Source: Streptomyces venezuelae (GTDB lineage: Bacteria > Actinomycetota > Actinomycetes > Streptomycetales > Streptomycetaceae). Taken from it: a DNA stretch of 64,000 nucleotides. Made by a program: the position numbers and the translations under genes. Below, piece by piece: positions 43,556 to 51,689 of the stretch (positions are counted from its first letter, which is position 1; every line of letters starts with the position of its first letter). The notes beneath the pieces are model-generated. The model saw nothing but the letters and a program-made list of their open reading frames with translations. It made no database searches and was not told the origin of the DNA. The stretch lies in assembly GCF_008642315.1 (NCBI RefSeq), contig NZ_CP029192.1, positions 8,556,001-8,620,000 of the forward strand. The letters are read 5' to 3'.

Positions 43556-44820
43556 CGGCGTCGAGGACGACCGCGGCCGCGACACGTGAGCCCGCCGCGG
43601 CCGTCGTCACCGGCCTCGGCCTGGTGACCGCCGCCGGCGTCGGGGTGAAGCACACCTGGCACCAGGTCACCAACGCCACCACCCCCCAAGGAGTGCGGCG
43701 CCCGGACCCGTTGCGGGACCTGCCCTGCGACTTCATGTACACGATCGACGACGGTGACCTGGACATCGACGCCGTGCTCGGTGTGGCCAGCCACCGGCTC
43801 ATGGACCGCTTCGCGCAGCTGGCCGTCGTCGCGGCCCGGGAGGCCGTGGCCGACGCCGGACTCGGCCCCGACGCGTGGGACAGCACACGCGTCGCCGTCG
43901 TCGTCGGCTCGGCCCACGGCGGCCTCAACTTCTACGACGAGCAGCACGGCACCCTCACCGAGCGCGGTCCTCGCAGGGTGTCCCCGAGGATGGCGCCGCT
44001 GACCGTCGTCAACGGAGCGGCGGGCAGCGTCGCCCGGGACCTCGGCACCCGCGGCCCCAGCCTCGCGGTGGCCACCGCCTGCTCGTCCGGCACCGACGCG
44101 ATCGGCACCGCCCTCCACCTGCTGCGCGCGGGAGCCTGCGACATCGCCGTCGCGGGCGGCGCGGAGTCCATGTGCTCCCGCGCCGTCTTCGCCGGCACGT
44201 GCAACGCGAAGGCGCTGTCCACCCGCACGACGGACCCCATCCACGCCTGCCGTCCGTTCGACGTCGACAGGGACGGGTTCGTGGTGGGGGAGGGGGCCGG
44301 GATCCTCGTCCTCGAGCGTGCGGACCACGCCAGGGCCCGCGGTGCCCGGACCCGGGCCACCCTCCGCGGGTACGGGGCGGCCACCTCCAGCGAGGCTTCC
44401 TCCCCCGTCGCCACCAGCGAAGCCGGCATCGAGCTGGCGCTGCGCGCCGCGCTGGCCGACGCGGACGTGGCCCCGGGCGACATCGGCCACGTCAACGCCC
44501 ACGGCACGTCCACCGTCATGAACGACCTGGTGGAAGCCGCCGTGCTGCACCGCGTCCTGGGCGAAGGCCCGTTGGTGACCTCCACCAAGTCCATGACCGG
44601 GCACACGCTGGGCGCCGCCGGCGGCATCGAGGCCGCGTTCACCGTCCTCGCCCTGGAGGAGCAGCTGGTGCCGGCCACCGTGAACCTCCGGACGCAGGAC
44701 CCGCGCGTACCCGTCGCCGTGGTGGCCGGGGCCGCCGAACCGGCCCGCCTGGACTGCGCCGTGAGCACGTCGCTCGGTTTCGGCGGGCACAACTCCGTAC
44801 TCGTCCTCGCCCGAGCCTGA
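43552..44820 (+). CDS. Beta-ketoacyl-ACP synthase (KAS II type)
   Basis: Condensing enzyme of 422 residues. The Cys-His-His catalytic set is complete: Cys177 (VATACSSGTD), His317 (VNAHGTSTV) and His351 (KSMTGHTLG), with Lys346. GFVVGEGAGILVLERADHA is typical of elongating KAS. The N-terminal 30 residues carry a short basic extension before VVTGLGLVTA. Cys presence rules out a decarboxylating KS variant. It forms a cluster with the ACP and an alpha/beta hydrolase. No acyltransferase, reductase or dehydratase is adjacent, so it may use units from primary fatty acid synthesis. Confidence 0.92.
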   Translation: MTASRTTAAATREPAAAVVTGLGLVTAAGVGVKHTWHQVTNATTPQGVRRPDPLRDLPCDFMYTIDDGDLDIDAVLGVASHRLMDRFAQLAVVAAREAVADAGLGPDAWDSTRVAVVVGSAHGGLNFYDEQHGTLTERGPRRVSPRMAPLTVVNGAAGSVARDLGTRGPSLAVATACSSGTDAIGTALHLLRAGACDIAVAGGAESMCSRAVFAGTCNAKALSTRTTDPIHACRPFDVDRDGFVVGEGAGILVLERADHARARGARTRATLRGYGAATSSEASSPVATSEAGIELALRAALADADVAPGDIGHVNAHGTSTVMNDLVEAAVLHRVLGEGPLVTSTKSMTGHTLGAAGGIEAAFTVLALEEQLVPATVNLRTQDPRVPVAVVAGAAEPARLDCAVSTSLGFGGHNSVLVLARA

Positions 44821-44862
44821 CCGCCCGCGACCGAAACGCTCGCGACTGAACCGGAAAGAAGC

Positions 44863-45744
44863 ATGATCGAGGAATACGTCCGCACAGTGACCGCGCACGG
44901 GGTGCCGTACAACTACCGGGTGCTGCGGCAGACGGACCCCGCCGCGGAGGCACGCGGCGAGGCGGCGGGCGGTCCGCCCGCCGAGCCGGTCATCGCGCTG
45001 GGCGGGGTGCTGGAGGGCATGCACGACTGGGCGTACCTGGAAGGGGCCGTCCTGCCCGGGGCGAGCCTGGTCACCGTGGACCTGCCCGGCCTCGACCCCG
45101 CCGCCTTCCAGGACGGGGACGGCCTCGACCTCCTCTGCGAAGGACTCGCGGGCATCGTCGAGGACCTCGGCGCCCCGCGCGTGAAGCTCTACGGCTACTC
45201 GCTGGGCGCGGCCGTCGCGCTGCAGTACACGCAGGGCCATCCGGAGCGCGTCGCACGGCTGCTCCTCGGGGGCGTACCCGGTGACGTCACGGACGAGATC
45301 GAGACGCACCTGCGCACGGCCGTCGGCTGCGCCAGGGCCGGCGACGCGGACGGCTTCGCCGCCCTGATGGCCGACGGACTGCTGTGCCTCGACGAGAGCC
45401 ACCACGTCCACCGCCGCGAACTGACCCGCGGATATCTGCGGCGCTTCATGCGCAACGCGGCTCACGTGCCGCGCAAGGTGGACCTGCTCGCCACCGCCCT
45501 GGTCACCCGGCGCCGCCCCCTGCACGACGGCCTGTCGGGGGTGCCCACGCTGGTCTTCAGTGGCGGCCACGACCACCTCAACCCGCACGAGAAGCTGCTG
45601 GAGTTCGCCGCGACGATCGAAGGCAGCCGGTTCGTGTCGTTTCCCGACTGCGACCACATGCTGCCGTTGCAGCGCCCCGAAGCGGTCACGTCCCTCGTGG
45701 CCTCGTTCCTCCTGGACGAACCGGCGGCCCAGGCCTCCGGCTGA
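44863..45744 (+). CDS. Alpha/beta hydrolase (possible thioesterase or ACP-linked hydrolase)
   Basis: Hydrolase of 293 residues. The nucleophile elbow is LYGYSLGAA (Ser113), a catalytic Asp is likely in FSGGHDHLNPHEK, and the His in FPDCDHMLPLQ. An insertion (about residues 130-190) forms a lid. Spacing of 42 nt to the KAS gene, with GAAAGAAG before the ATG, suggests one operon. It could release the KAS product from the ACP or hydrolyse an ester or lactone. Substrate unknown. Confidence 0.85.
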   Translation: MIEEYVRTVTAHGVPYNYRVLRQTDPAAEARGEAAGGPPAEPVIALGGVLEGMHDWAYLEGAVLPGASLVTVDLPGLDPAAFQDGDGLDLLCEGLAGIVEDLGAPRVKLYGYSLGAAVALQYTQGHPERVARLLLGGVPGDVTDEIETHLRTAVGCARAGDADGFAALMADGLLCLDESHHVHRRELTRGYLRRFMRNAAHVPRKVDLLATALVTRRRPLHDGLSGVPTLVFSGGHDHLNPHEKLLEFAATIEGSRFVSFPDCDHMLPLQRPEAVTSLVASFLLDEPAAQASG

Positions 45745-45781
45745 GGAAGGGGTCCCACCGCGTTGTTCCTAGAATGGCCAG

Positions 45782-46453
45782 GTGGAGGACATCGACGCGA
45801 TCGCGGCGCTGCAGGACCCGGTGCGGCGTCGCCTGTACGAGTACGTGGCGGGGCAAGGCCGTGAGGTCGGGCGCAACGAGGCCGCCGAGGCGACCGGGGT
45901 GGCCCGCACGCTCGCGGCCCACCACCTGGACAAGCTGGCCGCGGCCGGGCTCCTGGAAAGCGGCAGCCGACGCCTGACGGGACGTTCGGGTCCGGGTGCG
46001 GGCCGCCCCGCAAAGGTCTACACGCGGTCACGGGCCGAACGGTCGGTCTCGCTGCCCGCCCGCGACTACCGCACCGCCGCGGAACTCCTCGCCGAGGCCG
46101 CCGAGGAAGCCGGACTGGACGACGGGCTCTGCGCGGCCGCCCGACGCCGGGGCGAGGCCCTGCGCGGATCGGCCGAGCCCTGCGACGACCTCGACGCGGC
46201 CAGGGAACTCCTTGCCGCGCGCGGCTACGAACCACACATCGAGGACGCCGAGGACGCCGAGGCCCGCGTCCTGCGCATGCGCAACTGCCCTTTCCACGCC
46301 GTGGCCGAGCGCTTCCCGCCGTTGGTCTGCGGCATGAACCTCGCCCTGCTGGAGGGGCTGATCGGAGCGGACGGGGCGGTGCGCGCCCGGATGGACGCCC
46401 GGCCGGGGGAGTGCTGCGTGATCATCGAGCCTTCTAAAAACAATATTGATTGA
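45782..46453 (+). CDS. HTH regulator with cysteine-rich C-terminus
   Basis: Regulator of 223 residues. The N-terminal winged helix (IAALQDPVRRRLYEYVAGQG, then ATGVARTLAAHHLDKL) resembles DeoR/ArsR types. The C-terminal part has a conserved pattern NCPFHAVAERFPPLVCGMNL and later PGECCVII, i.e. Cys-X13-Cys and a late Cys pair. This resembles iron-sulfur regulators of the SufR type. A metal or redox cofactor is therefore likely (inference). GTG start at 45782 has weak spacing. It lies upstream of a DUF3291 gene. Confidence 0.83.
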   Translation: MEDIDAIAALQDPVRRRLYEYVAGQGREVGRNEAAEATGVARTLAAHHLDKLAAAGLLESGSRRLTGRSGPGAGRPAKVYTRSRAERSVSLPARDYRTAAELLAEAAEEAGLDDGLCAAARRRGEALRGSAEPCDDLDAARELLAARGYEPHIEDAEDAEARVLRMRNCPFHAVAERFPPLVCGMNLALLEGLIGADGAVRARMDARPGECCVIIEPSKNNID

Positions 46454-46485
46454 CATAGAAAAGCGGCTCGTGCTGGGATGAGGGC
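46432..46485 (+). promoter_or_regulatory. Promoter/operator of the DUF3291 gene
   Basis: AT-rich island in GC-rich DNA. A consensus -35 TTGACA at 46450-46455 is followed 18 nt later by TGGGAT at 46474-46479. The ATG is only 7 nt after the -10, so the mRNA may be leaderless. The flanks TTCTA and TAGAA form an imperfect inverted repeat overlapping the -35, and CAATATTG is a palindrome; both are candidate sites for the HTH regulator encoded just upstream. Confidence 0.6.
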
Positions 46486-46977
46486 ATGACCTCAGCCGCG
46501 CCTGCCGCCCACCTCGCCGAGCTCAACCTCGCCAAGCTCCGTCATCCGTTGGACGACCCGCGCATTGAGCCGTTCGTCGAACTGCTCAATCCCGTGAACG
46601 CCGCCGCCGACGGCGCACCCGGCTTCGTATGGCGCCTCGTCGAGGAGGGAGCGCCCGACGCCACCGCCATGCGCCCGGCGGGTGAGAACGTCATCGTCAC
46701 CATGTCGGTGTGGGAGACGCCCGAGGCGCTGTGGGAATTCACCTACCGCAGCGGCCACTTGGAGGTGATGCGGCGGCGGCGTGAATGGTTCGACCGGCAC
46801 GTCGAGGCGTACCTGGTGCTGTGGTGGGTGCCCGCCGGACACATCCCGACCGTGGACGAGGCTCTGGAGCGGCTGGCGGACCTGCGGGCGAACGGGCCTT
46901 CGCCGCGGGCGTTCACCTTCGCCTCCACCTACACGGCTGCCGACTCGCTGCGGACGGACGCCGTCCCGACGGCCTAG
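46486..46977 (+). CDS. DUF3291 domain protein
   Basis: Protein of 163 residues that reads as a DUF3291 family member: HLAELNLAKLRHPLDDPRIE, FVELLNPVNAAADGAPGFVW, then NVIVTMSVWETPEALWEFTY and EAYLVLWWVPAGHIPTVDEA. The fold is a ferredoxin-like dimeric alpha/beta barrel related to antibiotic monooxygenases. It pairs in many genomes with the HTH regulator found upstream. The role is unknown, possibly redox-related. Confidence 0.85.
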   Translation: MTSAAPAAHLAELNLAKLRHPLDDPRIEPFVELLNPVNAAADGAPGFVWRLVEEGAPDATAMRPAGENVIVTMSVWETPEALWEFTYRSGHLEVMRRRREWFDRHVEAYLVLWWVPAGHIPTVDEALERLADLRANGPSPRAFTFASTYTAADSLRTDAVPTA

Positions 46978-46983
46978 GGGCCT

Positions 46984-48102
46984 GTGTCGGACCAAACGGC
47001 AAAGAGCCTGAAAATACCGGAAGTTGCGGGGGAAAGCTGTCACGCTCGACCCATGGTCTTGGGGACGGGCTCGACGTGCTCCGTGGACGCGGTGAGCCGC
47101 GCCGTGCCGGAGGCGGCGGCGCGCGCGGAAACCGTGGCGGAACTGGGCGAGGTGCTCTCCCGGCATCTCGCCACAGTCCTGCCGCACGACGGCTACCTGC
47201 TCTCGGGGTTCGACCCCGTGACGGGCGCACGCTGCTTTCTGGCCTGCGAGAACAGCTACAGCACCCCCGCACGGCGCCGGATGGACCGGGCGAACGCCCT
47301 CGGCCGGACCCGCAGACCCGTCGCCGACCTCCTCCACGGCCCCTGCCCGGCCGTCGTGCTCGGTGCGGGCGCGCAGGATCCGTGCCCCGACACGCGCAGG
47401 CTCCACGGCATCATGGCCGCCGACGCCTACGGGAGCGAGCTGTGCATCGCCCTGTCCCGACGCGGCGTCGCCCGGGGCGCGTTGGTCCTGCTGCGCGAGC
47501 GCGGCGCCAGACCGTTCTCGCCGTCGGAGACCGTGCGCGCGGCAGAACTGGCGGAGCCGCTCACCGCGGCCGTGACGCGCTATGTGGCGGACAAACCGCT
47601 GCGCCCCCGGAAGATCCACCTCCCTCCGGCCATCGTCGTCATCGGCAGAAACGACGAGATCGCCGGGGCGACCCCCACCGGGCGCGAGGCGCTGCGCGGG
47701 ATCCTGCCCGGCGTCTACCCGGCCGGCGAACAGGAGTTGTTCAGCTTCGTCTGGCACATCACCTACACGGTCCGGCGCACGGGCATGCCCGCGATCACCC
47801 GCGCCCCCACGCCCCTGGGATGGTTCTCGCTCCAGGCGCACCCGCTGGACGGCGCCATGACGGGCGACGTGGTCGTCACCCTCCAGCCCGCCCCGGCCGC
47901 GGAGCTGCTCCCAGCGCTCGCCCAGTGGTACGGCATCTCACCCAGGGAACGGACGGTCGTCGAGCAGGCCTTGCAGGGGCTCGCCGCGAAACAGATCGCA
48001 CGCCGCCTCGACCTGTCACCGCACACCGTGAACGACCACTTCAAAGCGGTCTACCGCAAGACGGGCGTGACCGGCAGGGAGGAACTCATCGCCTGCCTGT
48101 GA
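46984..48102 (+). CDS. LuxR family regulator with N-terminal GAF-like domain
   Basis: Regulator of about 372 residues. The C-terminal LuxR helix-turn-helix is clear (GISPRERTVVEQALQGLAAK, then QIARRLDLSPHTVNDHFKAV). The first 170 residues look like a GAF-type sensor (LSRHLATVLPHDGYLLSGFD). The start is uncertain: the GTG at 46984 lies 6 nt after the DUF3291 stop, and an ATG at 47053 is possible. It completes the cluster of the carrier-protein genes and could control them. Convergent with a two-component system gene. Confidence 0.85.
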   Translation: MSDQTAKSLKIPEVAGESCHARPMVLGTGSTCSVDAVSRAVPEAAARAETVAELGEVLSRHLATVLPHDGYLLSGFDPVTGARCFLACENSYSTPARRRMDRANALGRTRRPVADLLHGPCPAVVLGAGAQDPCPDTRRLHGIMAADAYGSELCIALSRRGVARGALVLLRERGARPFSPSETVRAAELAEPLTAAVTRYVADKPLRPRKIHLPPAIVVIGRNDEIAGATPTGREALRGILPGVYPAGEQELFSFVWHITYTVRRTGMPAITRAPTPLGWFSLQAHPLDGAMTGDVVVTLQPAPAAELLPALAQWYGISPRERTVVEQALQGLAAKQIARRLDLSPHTVNDHFKAVYRKTGVTGREELIACL

Positions 48103-48121
48103 GGGCCCGCGCCCCGTCGGG

Positions 48122-48799
48122 TCAGGGCAGTGGCGGGGACGAGCCCGGTGTGACAAGGCCGCACTGGTAGGCCGCCGCGACCGCCTGGGCCCTGTCCCGC
48201 ATGCCGAGCTTCAGCAGGATCCGCCCCACGTGGGTCTTGACCGTGGCCTCGCCGATGAACAGGTGGCCGGCGATCTCCGCGTTGGAGAAGCCGTGCGCGA
48301 CCAGGACCAGGACCTCGCGCTCCCGGCCGGTGAGCGCCGCCAGCTCCGCGGGAGCCGGACGGATCCTCTCCGGCCGGGAGGCGAACTCGGCCAGCATGTC
48401 GGCGATCACCGCCGGGTCCAGCCAGCCGTCCCCTTCCGCGAGCGCCCGGACCGCGCTCACGAGTTCACCGGGCGCGGCGTCCTTGAGCAGAAAGCCGGAG
48501 GCACCGGCGCGCAGCGCCTGGTAGACGGCCTCGCTGACGTTGTACGTCGTCAGGACGAGCACGCGTGCCTCGCCCGGAAAGGCGTCGGCGGTGATCCGCC
48601 GGGTCGCCTCGACGCCGTCCGTACCGGGCATCCGTACGTCCATGACGACGACCGTGGGACGCAGCTCCGCGACGCGCGCCACCGCCTCGGCGCCGTCGGC
48701 GGCCTCGCCGACCACCTCGATGCCGTCCTCGCCGGCGAGCAGCATGGCCAGCGCGGAACGCACCATCGCCTGGTCGTCCGCGATCAACACCCGGATCAT
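48122..48799 (-). CDS. Two-component response regulator, NarL family
   Basis: Regulator of 225 residues. The receiver is canonical with IADDQAMVRSALAML and a phosphoacceptor Asp54 in VVVMDVRMPGTDGVEAT, followed by a LuxR helix-turn-helix (LTGREREVLVLVAHGFSNAE, then IAGHLFIGEAT). Start overlaps the kinase stop by 4 nt, which couples synthesis of the pair. Target genes are unknown. Confidence 0.93.
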   Translation of the reverse strand: MIRVLIADDQAMVRSALAMLLAGEDGIEVVGEAADGAEAVARVAELRPTVVVMDVRMPGTDGVEATRRITADAFPGEARVLVLTTYNVSEAVYQALRAGASGFLLKDAAPGELVSAVRALAEGDGWLDPAVIADMLAEFASRPERIRPAPAELAALTGREREVLVLVAHGFSNAEIAGHLFIGEATVKTHVGRILLKLGMRDRAQAVAAAYQCGLVTPGSSPPLP

Positions 48800-50019
48800 G
48801 TTCCGACCTCCTGCGGAGAGAGTTTCCGCGTCGGCAGTCCCGCGGCGACACGGAAGCCGCCGTCAGGGAGCGGACCCGCCTCGAACGTGCCGCCGCACAC
48901 CGCCACCCGCTCGCGCAGCCCCAACAGGCCGTGCCCGGTGGACAGCTCGGAGCGAGCGGTCGCCGGGGCACCACGCCCGTCGTCCTCGACCGCGATCTCC
49001 AGCCGGCCGTCCACCGGGTGCCAGTCGAGCCGTACGACCGTGACCGCACCCGGGCCCGCGTGCTTGGCCGCGTTGGTCAGCGCTTCCTGCACCAGCCGGT
49101 ACGCGGTCAGGTCGACGCTTCGGGTGAGCGAGGCAGGAACGCCGGTGACCCGCAAATGAGCCGTCAGGCCCACCTGTCGCACCCCGTTCAGGAGCGGGTC
49201 CAGGTCGGCGAGGCCGAAGCCCGGCTCCTCGGCGGCGAGCCGTTCGCCCTCGGTGCGCAGCACCAGCAACATGTGCCGCAGCTCGGCGACGGCGGTCTTG
49301 CCGCACGACTCGATCTGGTCGAGCGCGTTCTCGACCCGGCCCGGATCGGTCCGCAGCACATGGCGGGCGCCGCCCGCCTGCAGCACCATGACGGTGACCG
49401 CGTTGGCGACGATGTCATGCAACTCGCGTGCCGTACGCGCCCGTTCGGACAGCACCGCCTCCTCGGCGCGGGCCACCGCCAGCCGGTCCCTGACCGCCGC
49501 CGCCCGCCCCGCACGCACCCACCGGCCGACCGCCCACACCTCCAGGTTGAGCAGTCCGTAGAAGCAGGCCACCCCGATCAGGGACGTGAGCCGCTCCGCT
49601 TCGGGTACGTCGGCGAGCGCCGCCCGCACCGAGAGCGCGACCGGTACCACCACGGAGACCAGCGCGGACACGGCGGGCCGGGCGCTCCGCAGGGCGGCGA
49701 CGGTGTAGAGGGCGGCGAGCAGGGCCAGGGTCGGGCTGTAGTCGAACACCCCGGCGGCGGTGAGGAGTTCACCGCCGAGCGCGTGCGCCCACACGTAGGC
49801 GAACACCGCGAGAGCCGCCCGCCGACGTACCGCGAGCGCCGCGTAACCGAGGATCGCGTACCCGACCGTGAGCAGCCGGTCGGCGAGCCCGACGAGTGGG
49901 AGCGCGAAGTCGGAGAAGAGAAACAGGTCGGGCAGGAGGAGCGCGACCGCCAGTACGGAGTCCTGGACGACGGGCGCCGCCCGGTACAGCTTCCCGAGAG
50001 CGGTTCCGGGGACGGTCAT
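48796..50019 (-). CDS. Sensor histidine kinase (HisKA_3 type)
   Basis: Membrane kinase of 407 residues. Start at 50019 overlaps the upstream stop by one base (TGATG). About five to six N-terminal membrane helices (VLAVALLLPDLFLFSDFAL; LLTVGYAILGYAALAV) are followed by the dimerisation helix with the phospho-His (ARTARELHDIVANAVTVMVL), a DHp-like AVAELRHMLLVLRTEG, and the HATPase_c part (NAAKHAGPG; VEDDGRG; GHGLLGLRERV). The partner response regulator is directly downstream. Signal unknown. Confidence 0.92.
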   Translation of the reverse strand: MTVPGTALGKLYRAAPVVQDSVLAVALLLPDLFLFSDFALPLVGLADRLLTVGYAILGYAALAVRRRAALAVFAYVWAHALGGELLTAAGVFDYSPTLALLAALYTVAALRSARPAVSALVSVVVPVALSVRAALADVPEAERLTSLIGVACFYGLLNLEVWAVGRWVRAGRAAAVRDRLAVARAEEAVLSERARTARELHDIVANAVTVMVLQAGGARHVLRTDPGRVENALDQIESCGKTAVAELRHMLLVLRTEGERLAAEEPGFGLADLDPLLNGVRQVGLTAHLRVTGVPASLTRSVDLTAYRLVQEALTNAAKHAGPGAVTVVRLDWHPVDGRLEIAVEDDGRGAPATARSELSTGHGLLGLRERVAVCGGTFEAGPLPDGGFRVAAGLPTRKLSPQEVGT

Positions 50020-50624
50020 CACGGTCCGGTCGGCGCGTGGGGCGTGTCGGGGTGCGGCGGGTGGGGCAGACAGGTGCGGATGACCCGGCACGGGCCGGCG
50101 GCGAGCGCGTCGAGCCGGTCCTCGCTCAGCGTGGTCGGTCCCGCCTTTCTGGGGCGGGCGGGCACCGGCGAGTCGTAGCCGAGGTCGCGCATCGCCGCCC
50201 ACAGGTCACCGTCCTCGGCGCGCAGCGCCTCGGCCAGCCGCTGCTGTGTGGCCGGTTCGGCCCGGACCACATAGCGCGACGGGCCGGAGAGTCTGACGAC
50301 ACTGGCCAGCACGCCCGACGACGGTTCGCCCCGGCCCTGCCCGAGGCCCAGGCCCTCCTCCCGGTCCTGGTCCTGGCCCTCGCCCTGGACGAGATGCTCG
50401 ACGTCGGCCACCCCGATCCGCTCCACGGGACCGCTCCCCTCCGGCACCGGCGTGATCACCGCGACCAGCGCCCCCGGCGGATCGACGAGGAGCGGCGGCG
50501 GATCGGGGACCAGGAGCACGTCCCGGTCCACGAGGAGCGCCCGGGCGCCGATCGGTTCGAGGGTGACGTCCGCGGCTGTGACCAGCGCGGTTGACGCATC
50601 CATGGGGTCGCTCGAGTCGCTCAT
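50019..50624 (-). CDS. Hypothetical protein upstream of the kinase
   Basis: Protein of about 201 residues overlapping the kinase start by one base, so probably the first gene of the same operon. It has no recognised domain. A middle linker is rich in Gly, Gln, Asp and Glu (GEGQDQDREEGLGLGQGRGE). The C-terminal half has a basic Pro-rich end. The start at 50624 is the best available, but its ribosome site is weak. It might modulate the two-component system. Confidence 0.6.
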   Translation of the reverse strand: MSDSSDPMDASTALVTAADVTLEPIGARALLVDRDVLLVPDPPPLLVDPPGALVAVITPVPEGSGPVERIGVADVEHLVQGEGQDQDREEGLGLGQGRGEPSSGVLASVVRLSGPSRYVVRAEPATQQRLAEALRAEDGDLWAAMRDLGYDSPVPARPRKAGPTTLSEDRLDALAAGPCRVIRTCLPHPPHPDTPHAPTGP

Positions 50625-50780
50625 GGGTCCATGAAACGTGCTCGTCTCCACGCAGAAACGTACACCCTGGGTCGTACACCAGTAATCCACTCCAGAGTGG
50701 ACGCGATGGTAGTCCTGATGCGCGCATTCTCGTGGGTGTCGGAAACCCGTCCGACGACGAGACAGACCAGGGAGACGGAC

Positions 50781-51119
50781 ATGGGATACCAGGTCAAGTT
50801 CTACCAACTGCGCTGCATCGAGACCGAGGACAACGGCGAGGACGAGACGTGGGTGGACTTCCGCGGCGGCCGCGTCTGGGGTCGCGGAGACGTCAGCAAG
50901 GGTGACGTCATCAACGTCAACAACGGGCCGTTCACTCTGTCCAACAGCGGGGCGGACGTCGTCTCCGTGTGGGAGCACGACGACTTCGACCCCGACGACC
51001 ACCTGGGCGACTTCCACATCAGTCCCGCCTCGTCGGGCCGCGGCGAGCAGGTCGCCGTGTTCCGCGGTGACGGCGCCCACTACACCCTCACCTACGAGGT
51101 GCGGCCGGACAACTGGTAG
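50781..51119 (+). CDS. Small acidic protein, C2-like appearance
   Basis: Protein of 112 residues with a GGGAGACGGAC leader. It begins YQVKFYQLRCIETEDNGEDE and has a run ADVVSVWEHDDFDPDDHLGD, which recalls the Asp-rich calcium-binding loops of C2 domains, and ends with TLTYEVRPDNW. Net charge is very acidic and there is no signal peptide. Homologues would be needed to name it; calcium binding is a hypothesis from the Asp clusters. Divergent from the kinase operon. Confidence 0.7.
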   Translation: MGYQVKFYQLRCIETEDNGEDETWVDFRGGRVWGRGDVSKGDVINVNNGPFTLSNSGADVVSVWEHDDFDPDDHLGDFHISPASSGRGEQVAVFRGDGAHYTLTYEVRPDNW

Positions 51120-51156
51120 CCCCGCCCACCGGCGGGCGCGCCCCGCAGGGCGCACA

Positions 51157-51195
51157 CGAGCGCGCCGCCGAAAGGGAAGGTCGGCGGCGCGCTCG
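51157..51195. terminator. Bidirectional terminator
   Basis: Perfect 15-bp inverted repeat (51157-51171 and 51181-51195) with a 9-nt loop. It lies between the convergent small acidic protein and chaplin genes, so it can end both transcripts. Confidence 0.8.
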
Positions 51196-51249
51196 CTCAC
51201 CTCCTGCCGCGGAGGCCGGTGACGGCTCTCCACGGCGCGGGGTGTCGGG

Positions 51250-51489
51250 TCAGTCGTTGACGCAGGTGTTGCCGAAGGCCGGGTTGAGCAGGCCGATGAC
51301 GTTGATCGTGTTGCCACACGCGTTGACCGGGATGTGGATCGGGGCCTGGATGGCGTTGCCCGAGATGACGCCCGGCGAGTTGAGGGCCGCGCCCTGCGCG
51401 CCGGCGTCGGCCGAGGCCATACCCGCCGCGCCCATCACCAGGGCGCCGGTGCCCAGGACCACGCTCAGCGTCTTCTTCGTTGCGGACAT
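51250..51489 (-). CDS. Short chaplin
   Basis: Secreted hydrophobic surface protein of 79 residues. The start at 51489 has AAGGAG upstream. A signal peptide (VVLGTGALVMGAAGMASA) is followed by a single chaplin domain with the pattern SPGVISGNAIQAPIHIPVNA, then CGNTINVIGLLNPAFGNTCVND, including the two cysteines that form the disulfide. Chaplins assemble into amyloid-like fibrils that lower water surface tension for aerial growth. No LPXTG anchor, so it is of the short, non-covalently attached class. Confidence 0.95.
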   Translation of the reverse strand: MSATKKTLSVVLGTGALVMGAAGMASADAGAQGAALNSPGVISGNAIQAPIHIPVNACGNTINVIGLLNPAFGNTCVND

Positions 51490-51689
51490 GGTGGATCTCC
51501 TTGCAGTCGAAATGTGCCTGAGGGCGCCCGGTCGGGTCACCACACGCCGTGCGCGACCGGAGCAGCACAACTCTGGGCGCCCGCGCTGATCAACGCGCGC
51601 ACCCGCGGCCGGACACGCGTTCTCGCCCGAATGCCGCAACGGCCGTGATGCGACGCACGGCCCCGCACCCCGCCGACCGGCCCGCGAGA
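51490..51689. other. Chaplin upstream region
   Basis: About 200 nt. On the minus strand, CGTTGA is preceded 17 nt upstream by CGTGTC, resembling a sigma-BldN promoter (known consensus about CGTAAC-N16-CGTTGA), roughly 105 nt before the chaplin ATG. The match in the -35 is partial, so treat as a candidate only. Confidence 0.4.

Noticed and set aside
43552..44820. Decarboxylating ketosynthase of an HCS-type beta-branching cassette
   Set aside because: The active-site Cys177 is present and no HMG-CoA synthase-like or enoyl hydratase genes are nearby.
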